NCBI RefSeq assembly: GCF_000381925.1
Contig: NZ_KB907307.1
Span: 4,588,001-4,652,000 of the forward strand
Length of the DNA stretch: 64,000 bases
From: Nocardia sp. BMG111209
GTDB lineage: Bacteria > Actinomycetota > Actinomycetes > Mycobacteriales > Mycobacteriaceae
Direction of reading: 5' to 3'
The notes beneath the pieces are model-generated. The model saw nothing but the letters and a program-made list of their open reading frames with translations, searched no databases and was not told the DNA's origin. Shown one piece after another: positions 26,650 to 36,140 of this stretch; within the stretch, counting starts at the first letter, position 1; every line of letters begins with the position of its first letter. The translations under genes and the position numbers were made by a program.

Positions 26650-27612
26650 TCAGCTCACCTCGGTCCTCGCGATGTGGGTGATGCGCGGATCCAGCAGCGG
26701 GTAGAGCAGATCCACGATCAGATTCACCAGCACGAAACCGCCCGCGGCGATCACGACGATGGCCTGCACCACCGGAACGTCCTTGGTCAGCACCGCGTCC
26801 TGCGCCAGCCGGCCGAGCCCGTTGCGGTTGAACACGTTCTCCACCACGATCGAGCTGGTCACCGTAACGCCCACCAGCAGACCGAGAATGGTCAGCGCGG
26901 GCAGCGCCGCGTTGCGGAACGCGTGCCGCAACTGCACCGCGCCGCGGGACAGGCCCTTCGCCCGCGCGGTCACGATGTACTGCTCGGTCAGCGTCTGCTC
27001 GAAACTGCGGCCCAGCACCTGGGCCAGCTGCGCCGCCGTCGGCAGCGCCATCGTGATCACCGGCAGCACCAGGTATTTCCAGCCGCCGCTGCCCGAGGAC
27101 GGCAGCCAGCCCAGATCGAACGAGAAGTACTGGATCAGCACCAGCCCGACCAGGAAGCCCGGGATCGCGACCCCCAGCGCGGGCACGCGGTCCAGCAGCA
27201 GGTGCAGCCAGCGGATCCGGACGAAGGCGGCCAGATACGCGAGCCCGGTGCCCAGTACGACCGCGAGCAGGCCGGCGAAGGCGCTGAGCACCAGGGTGCC
27301 GCCGATGCGCGCACCGATCAGATGTCCCACCGGCACGCCCTTGGCGATCGAGAGACCGAAGTTCCCGTGCAGGGCGCCGGTCAGCAGCGTCCAATACTGT
27401 TCCAGCACCGGCCGATCCAGGCCGTACTTCGCCTTCGCCGCGGAAAGCTGTTGCGGGGTGAGAGAATCCGGTTCAATACCGGCGGCCCCGAGCTGGATCG
27501 AGACCGGATCGCTCGGCAGCAGATAGAGCACCACGAAGGTGACCGTGAACGCCGCCCACAACACCACGACCGCCTGCGCCACCCGGCCCGCGATGTAGCG
27601 GAGCAGAATCAC
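26650..27612 (-). CDS. ABC importer permease, DppB-like
   Basis: 320-aa permease from GTG 27612, overlapping the lipoprotein stop by GTGA. It opens with RYIAGRVAQAVVVLWAAFTVTFVVLYLLPSDP, the standard DppB first helix and periplasmic start, and contains YGLDRPVLEQY (about 62-72) and the EAA loop YIVTARAKGLSRGAVQLRHAFRN (about 209-231). About six membrane spans. It pairs with the DppC-like subunit. Confidence 0.94.
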   Translation of the reverse strand: MILLRYIAGRVAQAVVVLWAAFTVTFVVLYLLPSDPVSIQLGAAGIEPDSLTPQQLSAAKAKYGLDRPVLEQYWTLLTGALHGNFGLSIAKGVPVGHLIGARIGGTLVLSAFAGLLAVVLGTGLAYLAAFVRIRWLHLLLDRVPALGVAIPGFLVGLVLIQYFSFDLGWLPSSGSGGWKYLVLPVITMALPTAAQLAQVLGRSFEQTLTEQYIVTARAKGLSRGAVQLRHAFRNAALPALTILGLLVGVTVTSSIVVENVFNRNGLGRLAQDAVLTKDVPVVQAIVVIAAGGFVLVNLIVDLLYPLLDPRITHIARTEVS

Positions 27613-29297
27613 GGCTGGATCCAGACGTCGTTGAGCGTCAGGAAGCTCTCGGAGGTGAAGCGGAATCCGTTGACCTTGTTGCGGAATCCGGCGTACTGCA
27701 CCCGTTCGAACAGCGGCAGTCCGACCCCGCTGTCGATCAGCCGGCTCTGCAGATCGGCGTAGCTCTGCTTGCGGCGGTTCTCGTCGGTGGCCTGCCCGGC
27801 CGAGTTCAGCAGATCCCGGATCTGCACGGCGGTGTCCGGCTTCTGCAACGCGCGGGCCATCGCCTTCGAGTTGGCCAGCTGCTCGTTCAGGATGAATTGC
27901 AGCGCACCGGGATCGGCGCGGGTGAAGTAGTTCTCGATCAGGTCGTACTGGCCGTTGGTGACGACGGCGGTGCGCTCGGCCGCGGTCACGATCTTCTGCT
28001 GCACCTCGATGCCGACCTTGCGCAACTGATCCTGGAACAGGTCGGCGCCGGCGCCGTGCGTGGTCAGCACCAACTGCACCGACAGCCGCTTGCCGTCCTT
28101 GCTGCGGTACTGGTCGCCCGGGGCCAGTTTCCAGCCGGCCGCGTCGAGGATCCGCGCCGCGGCATTCGGATCGTAGGCCAGCTTGGCCGCCTGGCTGCTG
28201 AAATACGGTGTGGTGCTGTCGAAGTCGCCTGCGACCACCGGGTAGTCGGGGCCGTAGACGGCCGAGGCGTAGGTTTTCAGGTCGACCGCGTGGTACAGCG
28301 CCTGCCGCACCTGATCGTCGGCGAGCGGATGTCCGTCGGAGACGTTGGGCCACAACGTGTACGACACTCCCGGCAGCGGGCGCGACTTCAGGTACGCACC
28401 CGAGGCGGTGATCAGGGTGCGGTCCTCCACGCTGAACGGGTTGCGCGGCCAGGCGATATCGATCTGGCCGCTGACCAGGTTGCCGGTGCGGACGCTGTCC
28501 TCCGCGACGTAGCTGACCTGGATCTTGTCCAGGTAGGCCTCGCCGGTGTTCTTGCTCAGCGGCGAACCCCAGTGATAGCCGGCGCGGCGGCTGAGCGTGA
28601 CGCTCTGCTCCGGCACGTACTTGTCCAGGGTGAACAGACCGGAGCCGACGACATCGCCCTTGCAGCGCTGCGCGGGGGTCTTCCGGAACGACGCCGGGGA
28701 CAGCAGCGCCAGATTGGTGGTCGACGTCGCTTGCAGGAACGAGGCATTGGGCTGCGTGAAGTGGAAGCGCACGGTGCTCGGGTCGACGACCGTGGTGCTG
28801 TCCAGGCCCACGATGTAGCTGGCGCCGAACGCGGTTCCGCCCGAGGTGCGCACCAGATCCTGGAAGGCGTCGAAATTCGTCTTCACCGCCGCGGCGTCCA
28901 ACGGGGCGCCGTCGGCGAAGGTGACGCCGTCGCGCAGGTGGAAGGTGTAGTCCAGGCCGTCCGGGCCGATCTCCCACTTCGTGGCCAGCCACGGCACGAT
29001 CTCGCCGGTGTCGGGGTTCTGATCGGTCAGCGAATCCGCGAAATTGCGGATCAGCGAACGATGTTCGATCCAATAGGTCTGGAACGGATCGATGCACAGG
29101 AATGCGGTGTTGTCCGGCCAGAAGGCGATATTCAGCGTGCCGCCGCGGACCGGGTCCTTACCCTCGCCGCTGGGCCCGCTGGCCTGGCCACCGCCGCTGC
29201 CGCACGCGGCGGCCAGCAGGGTCAGCGCGGCGGCGGCCGCGGCCGCGGCTCGTCGTCCGATCCGCCGGCGGCGGGCGGTACGGGTGGTGATGTTCAT
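27609..29297 (-). CDS. ABC importer substrate-binding lipoprotein (family 5)
   Basis: 562-aa lipoprotein of the peptide/nickel (SBP_bac_5) type. After a basic n-region (RTARRRRIGRR) and Ala-rich core, the lipobox LAAAC gives lipidated Cys32. The mature protein has the usual GGTLNIAFW strand, GLDYTFHLRDGVTFADGAPLDAAAVKTNFD (about 110-140), and ADDQVRQALYHAVDLKTY (about 325-342). The binding pocket is not readable by eye, so peptides, sulfonates or other organics are possible. The operon's two flavin enzymes argue for an organosulfur ligand. It sits 110 bp behind the acyl-CoA-dehydrogenase-fold gene. Confidence 0.92.
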   Translation of the reverse strand: MNITTRTARRRRIGRRAAAAAAAALTLLAAACGSGGGQASGPSGEGKDPVRGGTLNIAFWPDNTAFLCIDPFQTYWIEHRSLIRNFADSLTDQNPDTGEIVPWLATKWEIGPDGLDYTFHLRDGVTFADGAPLDAAAVKTNFDAFQDLVRTSGGTAFGASYIVGLDSTTVVDPSTVRFHFTQPNASFLQATSTTNLALLSPASFRKTPAQRCKGDVVGSGLFTLDKYVPEQSVTLSRRAGYHWGSPLSKNTGEAYLDKIQVSYVAEDSVRTGNLVSGQIDIAWPRNPFSVEDRTLITASGAYLKSRPLPGVSYTLWPNVSDGHPLADDQVRQALYHAVDLKTYASAVYGPDYPVVAGDFDSTTPYFSSQAAKLAYDPNAAARILDAAGWKLAPGDQYRSKDGKRLSVQLVLTTHGAGADLFQDQLRKVGIEVQQKIVTAAERTAVVTNGQYDLIENYFTRADPGALQFILNEQLANSKAMARALQKPDTAVQIRDLLNSAGQATDENRRKQSYADLQSRLIDSGVGLPLFERVQYAGFRNKVNGFRFTSESFLTLNDVWIQP

Positions 29298-29407
29298 CGC
29301 GGAAGCAGTTCCTCGGTTCGGGCGAGGCGGCGTGCGCCCCGGTGCGGTGACAACGGTTGTCGCGGCAGGGATTCCGCGACGGAGACAGCGGTGTGGTGTG
29401 CGGACGG

Positions 29408-30583
29408 TCAGACGGCCGGGCGCAGTACGGCGCGTCCGGCGGCCAGTACGGCGGCGTCCTCCTGCGGCGGATGCACACGCACACAGAGCACATCGCGCAG
29501 ATGCCGCTCGAGGTCGTTGTGCCGGGTGAGCGCCGCGTTGCCCAGCGCCGCGACGGCGGTCTGCACCGCCGCCACCACCGAACGCGCGATCTGCGCCTTG
29601 ACCAGCGAAAGCCGGTGCGGCACCGCCGGTTCGCCCGCGGCGAGCAGCGCGAGCGTGCCGAAGAGCAGGGTCTCGGCCTGCACGATCTGCGCCTCGACCT
29701 CGCCCGCCACCGCCTGGATGCGCTCGGTCTCGGCGATCGGGCGGCCCAGTGCGGTCGGTACCCGGCTACGCGCGAAATCGGCGAAGGCGGTGCGCGCCGC
29801 GCGGGCGACACCGACATACAGCGCGGCATGCCCGAACGAGGTCGGCCCGGCCGCGACCGCCGGATCGCGGTACACCCCGTCGGTGAACGGGATCTCGGCG
29901 AAATTCGCGAACGGCACCGGGACATCGGTGTATTCGACGTCGTGGGTGTTGGAGGCGCGCAGGCCCAGGTGATCCCAGGTCTCGTGCCAGGTGATACCGG
30001 GTGCGTCGGCCGGCACCAGCAGATGCGCCACCCGCTGCGGATTCTCGTCGGTGACCGCCCACACCACGTGATAGGCCAGCGCGCTACCGCCGGTGGCGAA
30101 GGTCTTGCGCCCGTTGAGGATCCATCCGCCGGTGGTGCGGCGGGCGACTGTGGCAGGCAGGCCGCCGCGGGCCGGCGCGCCGAGTTCCGGCTCCGCGCGG
30201 ATCGCGTTGACCAGCGCCGGCGCCACCGCCGAGCGGCGCACCAGCTCGGTGTAGACGTCGTCGGGCCAGGTCCCGTGTGCGGCCTGGGTCTGGTGGGTGT
30301 TGAGGTTGTTGGCCGCGATCAGCGCCACCGACGGATCGCCCTCGCCCAGCGCGATCAGGATGCGCGCCAGCCCGATCGGGTCGACGGCGGGCCCGCCGTA
30401 CCGGGTGGCGACCGTCGCGGTGAGGTACCCGCCGCGGTGCGCGGCCGCCAGCCCGGACTCCGGAATCTCGCCGCTGCGGTCGTATTCCCGTGCGGTAGCG
30501 GCGATTTCCGCGGTCAGGGCGGCCAGCGCGGGGGCCGACCGATCAGGGACGGTCAGCGCCGGGTGCGCGGTGACGGTACTCAC
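29408..30583 (-). CDS. Acyl-CoA-dehydrogenase-fold flavoprotein, DszC/SfnB-like
   Basis: 391-aa protein of the acyl-CoA dehydrogenase fold. GGYLTATVATRYGG (51-64) and LNGRKTFATGGSALAYHVVWAV (about 155-176) match the flavin-binding core, as does HLGLRASNTHDVEYTDVPVP (about 205-224). It lacks the usual catalytic Glu context of fatty-acid dehydrogenases and is closest in feel to FMN-dependent monooxygenases such as DszC and SfnB that attack organosulfur compounds with reduced flavin. GTG start overlapping the SsuD-like stop by GTGA. No flavin reductase is encoded nearby, so reduced FMN must come from elsewhere. Confidence 0.85.
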   Translation of the reverse strand: MSTVTAHPALTVPDRSAPALAALTAEIAATAREYDRSGEIPESGLAAAHRGGYLTATVATRYGGPAVDPIGLARILIALGEGDPSVALIAANNLNTHQTQAAHGTWPDDVYTELVRRSAVAPALVNAIRAEPELGAPARGGLPATVARRTTGGWILNGRKTFATGGSALAYHVVWAVTDENPQRVAHLLVPADAPGITWHETWDHLGLRASNTHDVEYTDVPVPFANFAEIPFTDGVYRDPAVAAGPTSFGHAALYVGVARAARTAFADFARSRVPTALGRPIAETERIQAVAGEVEAQIVQAETLLFGTLALLAAGEPAVPHRLSLVKAQIARSVVAAVQTAVAALGNAALTRHNDLERHLRDVLCVRVHPPQEDAAVLAAGRAVLRPAV

Positions 30584-31767
30584 GCCCGGCCCGCCGTCGC
30601 GAAGGCGCCCGGATGGTCGGCCTGCAGGCTGCCGCGGCGGCCGGTCGCCTTGCGGTGCGCCAATTCCTCACGGACCAGCGGCAATACGTAGCGGCCGTAG
30701 TCGACGACATCGTTGAGGGTGTCGTAGCCGCGGATCGAGACCAGGCCCGCCCCCAGGTCGATGTAGTCGACGATGGCCGCGGCGACCGTCTCCGGGGTGC
30801 CGACCAGCGCGGTGGAGGCGCCGTTGCCGTTGGTCGCGGCCGCGGTGCGGGTCCACAGCGCGCGATCGTAAACCTCCTGGCGGCGGGCGAATTCCAGCGC
30901 GCGCTGGGAGCCCACGTTCTGCGGCTCGCCCTTGGCGCCGAGCCGGTGGGTGGCCTCCTGGAAGGTGCGGGCGATCCGCTCGACGTACTCCTGCGCCTTC
31001 GCCCACGCCAGGTCCTCGGTGCGATCGATGATGGGGCGGAACGTCACCCAGATCCGCGGGCGATCGGCGCGACCGGCCGCGGCGGCGCGGCCGTGCACCC
31101 GTTCGATCTGAGACCTGATGTCCGCCAGCGGTTCTCCCCAGAACGAGAAGATGTCGGCCTGCGCGCCACCGATCTCGAACGCGGCGTCGGACTGGCCGCC
31201 GATGGAGATCGGGATCGGTCCGGCGTAGGGCGGGAAGCCGGGACCGAAGCCGTCGAACCGGTAGTGCTTCCCCGCATGCGAGAACGGTGCGGTCTCGGTC
31301 CAGGACCGCCGCAGGATCTCGATGAATTCGCTGGTGCGCGAATATCTTTCGGCCTTCGGCAGATAGTCGCCCTGGCGGGCCTGCTCGGTGTCGTTGCCGC
31401 CGGAGATGAGGTGCACCACGGCCCGGCCCTCGGTGAGCTGGTCCAGCGTCGCCAGTTGCTGCGCGGCGACGGTCGGGAACACTGTGTTCGGGCGCACCGC
31501 GACGATCGGCTGCAACCGCTCCGACAGCTGCCCCACCGCCGAGGCCAGCACGAACGAATCGGCGCTGTTCGAGCCGTAGGGCAGCAGGGTGGCGTCGAAT
31601 CCGGCGTCCTCCAGCGTCCGCACGTAGCGGCGCACGAAGGCGAGGTCGATGCCGCGGCTGGGCAGCGGGTTCAGTTCGGTGGACGGATTGGTGTGGGTGA
31701 GGCTGATGAATTCCACCTCCGCGGCGGCGGTGGCGGGCACGTCCGCCGGGGCGGGATCGACGGTCAT
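30580..31767 (-). CDS. SsuD-like FMNH2-dependent alkanesulfonate-type monooxygenase
   Basis: 395-aa LLM enzyme resembling SsuD and related sulfonate/sulfone monooxygenases: EFISLTHTNPSTE at the front, GSNSADSFVLASAVGQLSERLQPIVAVRPN (about 65-94), RAVVHLISGGNDTEQARQGDY (about 114-134), YSRTSEFIEILRRSW and IPISIGGQSDAAFEIGG. It should cleave C-S bonds of a sulfonated or similar substrate to give sulfite plus an aldehyde, with FMNH2 and O2. First gene of the leftward operon, divergent from a LysR regulator; the 195-bp gap has an LTTR-type dyad. Confidence 0.9.
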   Translation of the reverse strand: MTVDPAPADVPATAAAEVEFISLTHTNPSTELNPLPSRGIDLAFVRRYVRTLEDAGFDATLLPYGSNSADSFVLASAVGQLSERLQPIVAVRPNTVFPTVAAQQLATLDQLTEGRAVVHLISGGNDTEQARQGDYLPKAERYSRTSEFIEILRRSWTETAPFSHAGKHYRFDGFGPGFPPYAGPIPISIGGQSDAAFEIGGAQADIFSFWGEPLADIRSQIERVHGRAAAAGRADRPRIWVTFRPIIDRTEDLAWAKAQEYVERIARTFQEATHRLGAKGEPQNVGSQRALEFARRQEVYDRALWTRTAAATNGNGASTALVGTPETVAAAIVDYIDLGAGLVSIRGYDTLNDVVDYGRYVLPLVREELAHRKATGRRGSLQADHPGAFATAGRA

Positions 31768-31850
31768 GAGGGTCCTCTTCCGGTCTGCTCGCTCGATGCA
31801 GGACGCAATGTTAGGGAGACACGGAGGGGGGAAACAGATTTCGAATCAGC

Positions 31851-31875
31851 GCTATAGATAAATTTCGCCGATAGC
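31851..31875. promoter_or_regulatory. LysR-type dyad in the SsuD/LysR divergent promoter
   Basis: GCTAT (31851-31855) and ATAGC (31871-31875) are perfect arms with a 15-bp AT-rich spacer, in the middle of the gap between the divergent monooxygenase (31767) and LysR (31963) genes. Dyad length and placement match the recognition site of LysR-type regulators, which bind between divergent genes. Sulfur-responsive control is inferred from the operon content. Confidence 0.5.
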
Positions 31876-31962
31876 AACCGATAACGGGAAGTCCGATCGG
31901 TGCTTTCGGATCTGCCTGAGTACAAGGGTTTCCCCGCCCGGCGCGCGGACGAGAATTCGACT

Positions 31963-32841
31963 ATGCCGGAACCATTGGATCTGACGCATCTGCGCACGCT
32001 GGTGACGATCGCCGATACCGGGGGTTTCCGGCGCGCCGCCGACGCCCTGCACCTGAGCCAGCCGACGGTCAGCCAGCATGTCCGGTTGCTGGAGCGCCGG
32101 CTGAAACTGCCGCTGGTGGAGAAGGACGGCCGCGGCTCCCGGTTCACCGCCGACGGCGAGCGCCTGGTGGTGGAGGCCCGGAAACTGCTGGCCGCGCACG
32201 ACAGCGTGCTGGCGCGCTTCGCCCCGGCGGATCCGCGGCGCATCACCATCGGCTCCACCGAACACGCCGCCGACGGTTTGCTGCCGCAGTTGCTGGGGGT
32301 GCTGCGGGCGGCGTATCCGGACGTGTATCTGCACTTCCGGATCGAGCGGTCCACCGCGCTCACCGACGCGGTGCTGAAGGGCACTCTCGATCTGGCGGTG
32401 GTACTGGGCGGTAACGGCGATCCGGTCGGCACCGAGGTCGGCGCGCTGGAGCTGCGCTGGGTGGCCGGGCCGCACTGGCAGCCGCCGGCGGTGCCGGGAC
32501 CGATCTCGCTGGTGGCCTTCGAGGAGCCGTGCGGGCTGCGCCGCCGCGCGGTGCACCGGCTCACCGAGATCGGCTTCGAGGTGTCGGTGACCGCCGAATC
32601 CGGCAGTCTGGACGGTGTGCTGGCCGCGGCGCGGGCCGGGCTCGGCATCGCCCTGCTACCCTTCCACACCGCCATCCCCGACGGTGTCGCCGAGGTGCGC
32701 GGCCTGCCCGCGATGGGCTCGGTCGACGTGCGGCTGGTGGCCCGGCGCGGACTGGGCAGCGGTATCGAGGCCACCGCCGTCGCGGCGATCGCGGCGCACT
32801 ACCGTCCCACATCCGACCGACAGCTTCGAGGAGTCGCGTAA
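31963..32841 (+). CDS. LysR family transcriptional regulator
   Basis: 292-aa LTTR from ATG 31963; an in-frame start at 31900 is possible but extends into the operator gap. The winged HTH covers 5-64 (LRTLVTIADTGGFRRAADALHLSQPTVSQHVRLLERRL), followed by the two-lobed effector domain (RITIGSTEHAADGLLPQLL at about 93-111; TAESGSLDGVLAAARAGLGIALLP at about 208-231). It diverges from the SsuD-like operon and overlaps the rhodanese start by TAATG, so it is co-expressed with sulfur metabolism. The likely signal is sulfate limitation or a sulfur intermediate. Confidence 0.93.
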   Translation: MPEPLDLTHLRTLVTIADTGGFRRAADALHLSQPTVSQHVRLLERRLKLPLVEKDGRGSRFTADGERLVVEARKLLAAHDSVLARFAPADPRRITIGSTEHAADGLLPQLLGVLRAAYPDVYLHFRIERSTALTDAVLKGTLDLAVVLGGNGDPVGTEVGALELRWVAGPHWQPPAVPGPISLVAFEEPCGLRRRAVHRLTEIGFEVSVTAESGSLDGVLAAARAGLGIALLPFHTAIPDGVAEVRGLPAMGSVDVRLVARRGLGSGIEATAVAAIAAHYRPTSDRQLRGVA

Positions 32842-33698
32842 TGCCTTCCCGCCCGGACACTCTCATCACGGCCGCCGAGCTCGCCGAGCGGCTCGGCAGC
32901 GGGGCCCCGACCGGTGTGCTGGACGTGCGCTGGCAGCTGGACCGCCCCGACGGCCGGGAGGCGTACGCGGCGGGCCACATTCCCGGTGCGGTCTACGTGG
33001 ACCTGGACACCGAACTGTCCGATCACGCGGTGACCGGCCGCGGCCGCCACCCGCTGCCGTCGGGTGCGGCACTGCAGGCGGCGGCCCGGCGCTGGGGTCT
33101 GCGCCGCGATGTCCCGGTCGTGGTGTACGACAACTGGAATCGCGCCGGCTCCGCGCGCGCCTGGTGGGTGCTGCGCGCCGCCGGGCTCACCGATGTGCGA
33201 ATCCTCGACGGCGGCCTCGGCGCCTGGACCACCGGGGGGCACGCCCTCGCCACCGGCGCCGAACCGCCCGAGCCCGGCGATATCGAGATCGGTGTCCCCG
33301 ACCTGTATTCCGGTGCGGCGCCGACGCTGACCGCGGACGAGGCCGCCGCCCTCGCCGACTCCGGCGTGCTGCTCGACGCGCGCGCCCCCGAGCGCTACCG
33401 CGGCGAGGTGGAGCCGGTCGACAAGGTGCCCGGCCACATCCCCGGCGCCCGCAACGTGCCCAGTGGTTCGGTCCTCGACGAGAACGGATTCTTCCGTCCC
33501 GCCGCGGAATTGGCGACCGTCTTCGCCGAGGCGAAGGGCGCGGAGCGGGTCGGCGCCTACTGCGGTTCGGGCGTCACCGCCGCCGTGGACCTGGCCGCCC
33601 TGCGCATCCTCGGCATCGACGGCGCCCTGTTCCCGGGCTCCTGGTCGCAGTGGAGTTCGGAGCCCGGCCGTCCCGTCGCGGGGGCCGACACGCACTGA
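32841..33698 (+). CDS. Thiosulfate/3-mercaptopyruvate sulfurtransferase (tandem rhodanese)
   Basis: 285-aa two-domain rhodanese. The inactive N-terminal domain (about 10-135) has VLDVRWQL and HIPGAVYVDLDTELS. The active C-terminal domain (about 160-280) carries Cys241 in YCGSGVTAA, whose CGSGVT loop favours 3-mercaptopyruvate or thiosulfate as donor. The product moves sulfane sulfur to cyanide or thiols. The start overlaps the LysR stop, TAATG. Its place opposite an organosulfur operon suggests handling of released sulfite or sulfide as thiosulfate or persulfide. Confidence 0.93.
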   Translation: MPSRPDTLITAAELAERLGSGAPTGVLDVRWQLDRPDGREAYAAGHIPGAVYVDLDTELSDHAVTGRGRHPLPSGAALQAAARRWGLRRDVPVVVYDNWNRAGSARAWWVLRAAGLTDVRILDGGLGAWTTGGHALATGAEPPEPGDIEIGVPDLYSGAAPTLTADEAAALADSGVLLDARAPERYRGEVEPVDKVPGHIPGARNVPSGSVLDENGFFRPAAELATVFAEAKGAERVGAYCGSGVTAAVDLAALRILGIDGALFPGSWSQWSSEPGRPVAGADTH

Positions 33699-33725
33699 GC
33701 CACCGGATGTTTCCGGCAGGCGTGG

Positions 33726-35072
33726 TCAGACGACCTTGCCGGGGTTGAACAACCCGGCGGGATCGAGGGCACGGCGGATCGCCCGCTGGACTTCCAGTGC
33801 CGCCGTGCCCTGTTCGCGTGCCAGCCAGCGGCGTTTGAGCACGCCGACGCCGTGCTCGCCGGTGATGGTGCCGCCGAGTTCCAGTGCGGTGGCGAAGATT
33901 TCGTCGGCGGCCGCGGTGGCGCGGGCCGCCGCTGCCGGATCGCCGGCGGGCACCACGATGATCGGGTGCAGGTTGCCGTCGCCGGCGTGGCCGAAGGTGT
34001 GGATGCGGCTGTCGTGCCGCCGCGCGATCTCGGTGATCCGCCGTACCGCCGCCGCGATGGCCGAGCGGGGTACCGCGATATCCTCGATCAGCACCCGGCC
34101 GTGCCGTTCCAGCGCGGGCAGCGCGGCGCGGCGGACCGCGAGCAGCTGATCGGCGGACGCCGGATCGGTGCCCACCTCGACCCGGGAGGTGAACTGCCGG
34201 AACGCATCCGCGACCACCTCGGCCTCGGCGCGGGCGCCGAAGCCGTCCGTCTGCGCGATCACGAAGGCGCCGGCGGCGCGCTCCTCGATCCCGAGCAGGT
34301 CCCGCGCCTCGCGCAGGGACGCCTCGTCCAGCAGTTCCAGCAGGGCCGGGCGGACCCGGGCCGCGATCACCGCGGACGCGGCGGCGGCCGCGTCGTCGAC
34401 GTCGTCGAAACTCGCCGCGACGGTGACGGTGTCGACCGGAATCGGCTGCAGCCGGACCGTCGCGGCCACGATCACGCCGAGCGTGCCCTCGGATCCGGTG
34501 AACAGTCGGGTGATATCCAGGCCCGCAACGCCTTTCACGGTCCGGCGGCCGGTGTCCAGCAGCTGCCCGTCGGCGAGCACCACGCTCAGCCCGAGTACCG
34601 CGTCGGCGGTGACGCCGTACTTCACGCAGCGCAGCCCGCCCGCGGCGGTGGCGATGTTGCCGCCGATGGTGGAGATCGCCGCGCTGGCCGGATCGGGGGC
34701 GTATCGCAGACCGAATTCGCCTGCGGCGGAATCGAGTACCGCCGCCGAAACGCCGGGCTGCACCACGGCCAGCTCGTCCGCGGGGGCGATCTCCAGGATG
34801 CGGTCCAAACCGCCGACATCGAGCACGAGCGTGCCCGCACCCGCGCAGGCCCCGCCGGCCAGTCCGGTGCCCGCGCCCCGCACCACCACCGAAAGTCCTT
34901 GCCCGGCAGCGTAGGTCACCGCCTGCCGGACATCGTCGACGTCGGCCGCGCGCACCAGTACCGCCGGCGCGCCCACCGGCACGTACCCGGACCGGTCCAC
35001 CCGGTACCGTTCGGGAATCTCCGCGCCCACCAGGACTTCGCCGGTGATCGCCGGCCCGCTCGCACGGCTCAT
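33726..35072 (-). CDS. FAD-linked oxidase (GlcD/D-lactate dehydrogenase type)
   Basis: 448-aa flavoprotein from ATG 35072. The N-terminal FAD_binding_4 domain (about 35-215) includes VVVRGAGTGLAGGACA (about 62-77), DPASAAISTIGGNIATAAGGLRCVKYG and LFTGSEGTLGVI. The C-terminal FAD-oxidase domain (about 215-448) ends in HTFGHAGDGNLHPIIV, ITGEHGVGVLKRRWL and LDPAGLFNPGKVV. It oxidises a 2-hydroxyacid such as glycolate or D-lactate and passes electrons to the quinone pool or an iron-sulfur partner, none of which is encoded beside it. Convergent with the rhodanese and divergent from the methyltransferase. Confidence 0.92.
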   Translation of the reverse strand: MSRASGPAITGEVLVGAEIPERYRVDRSGYVPVGAPAVLVRAADVDDVRQAVTYAAGQGLSVVVRGAGTGLAGGACAGAGTLVLDVGGLDRILEIAPADELAVVQPGVSAAVLDSAAGEFGLRYAPDPASAAISTIGGNIATAAGGLRCVKYGVTADAVLGLSVVLADGQLLDTGRRTVKGVAGLDITRLFTGSEGTLGVIVAATVRLQPIPVDTVTVAASFDDVDDAAAAASAVIAARVRPALLELLDEASLREARDLLGIEERAAGAFVIAQTDGFGARAEAEVVADAFRQFTSRVEVGTDPASADQLLAVRRAALPALERHGRVLIEDIAVPRSAIAAAVRRITEIARRHDSRIHTFGHAGDGNLHPIIVVPAGDPAAAARATAAADEIFATALELGGTITGEHGVGVLKRRWLAREQGTAALEVQRAIRRALDPAGLFNPGKVV

Positions 35073-35287
35073 CGGCCCATCTTCACCGCGCCGCGGCCCG
35101 CGCACCAGGGTTCCACCGATCGTGATTCCGAACCGGTGGCCGCCGGGATCCGCGATCGGTGCGCCGCCGCGATTTCCACAGCATGTGCACAACCTCGGGG
35201 GAATGTCGGCGGTAGTTCCGCGAGAATGCCGGGGATGCGGGAGACTTGACGGCAATGTCGCAACCGAAGATGCCAGGGGAGTTCCCG

Positions 35288-36124
35288 ATGTCATCACAAT
35301 CGCCGGTCACATATCCGAGCGTCGCGCCCGTGGGGGTGGACATCTCGCGAGCGAGTATCGCGCGAGTTTACGATGCCTTCCTCGGTGGCAAGGACAACTT
35401 CGAGATCGACCGCCAGGTCTTCGAGAACGTGAAGAAAGTCGCGCCGGGCGCGGCCGAATTGGCGCTGGCCAACCGGGACTTCCTGATCCGCGCGACACGA
35501 TTTCTGGCGCAGAAGGCCGGTATCCGCCAGTTTCTCGATCTCGGGTCGGGGCTGCCCACCGCGGAGAACACCCACCAGGTGGTGCAGCGTATCGTCCCGA
35601 ACGCGCGGGTCGTGTACGTCGACAACGATCCGATGGTGCTCGCCCACGCCCGCGCGCTGCTCGAGGACAATCCGGACACCTCGATCGTCACCGCCGACAT
35701 CTTCCGGCCGCTCGAGGTTCTCGGCAACGAGATCATCCGCGACGAACTGGATTTCGACAGTCCACTCGCACTGTTCCAGATCGGCACCCTGCACCATTAT
35801 CTCGGCGACGATTCGGCGGCATTGATGCAGACCTACATCGATGCGCTCGCACCCGGTTCCTATGTGGCGATCTGCCATTTCCACGATCCCGAGGTGCCCG
35901 AATTGACCGAATTGGCCGAACATATGGAGGACAAATTCATCCACAGTCCGATGGGCAGTGGACGTTTCCGTACCTTCCCGGCGATCGAGGCGATGTTCGG
36001 CGATCTGGAAATGGTGCCGCCCGGTCTGGTCGTCGCCGACGACTGGTGGCCCACCGGCCCGCATCTGGCGCCGTTGTCGCCCGTCCGCCGCTGTGTCGCC
36101 GCCGGTATCGGCCGCAAGAAGTAG
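35288..36124 (+). CDS. SAM-dependent methyltransferase (SAV2177/DUF574 family)
   Basis: 278-aa protein of the S-adenosyl methyltransferase family common in actinomycetes (PF04672 type). Start ATG 35288 has AGGGGAG six bases upstream; two earlier in-frame starts lack that. Family motifs: ISRASIARVYDAFLGGKDNFEIDR (about 19-42), FLDLGSGLPTAENTHQV for SAM binding (about 86-102), VVYVDNDPMVLAHARALL (about 111-128) and a late WWPTGP. Many paralogues occur per genome with no known substrate. A 13-bp hairpin over its stop ends transcription. Confidence 0.92.
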   Translation: MSSQSPVTYPSVAPVGVDISRASIARVYDAFLGGKDNFEIDRQVFENVKKVAPGAAELALANRDFLIRATRFLAQKAGIRQFLDLGSGLPTAENTHQVVQRIVPNARVVYVDNDPMVLAHARALLEDNPDTSIVTADIFRPLEVLGNEIIRDELDFDSPLALFQIGTLHHYLGDDSAALMQTYIDALAPGSYVAICHFHDPEVPELTELAEHMEDKFIHSPMGSGRFRTFPAIEAMFGDLEMVPPGLVVADDWWPTGPHLAPLSPVRRCVAAGIGRKK

Positions 36125-36136
36125 CCGATACCGGCG
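36100..36136. terminator. Bidirectional hairpin terminator over the methyltransferase stop
   Basis: Perfect 13-base arms CGCCGGTATCGGC (36100-36112) and GCCGATACCGGCG (36124-36136) with an 11-base loop that includes the stop codon. The convergent gene ends at 36141, so the hairpin serves both directions. Confidence 0.7.
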
Positions 36137-36140
36137 ATAT

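Noticed and set aside
25736..27394. Giant ABC protein combining ATPase and upstream sequence
   Set aside because: The region before 25735 is Arg/Gly-rich shadow of the two permeases in another frame; proper starts and ATGA overlaps mark separate genes.
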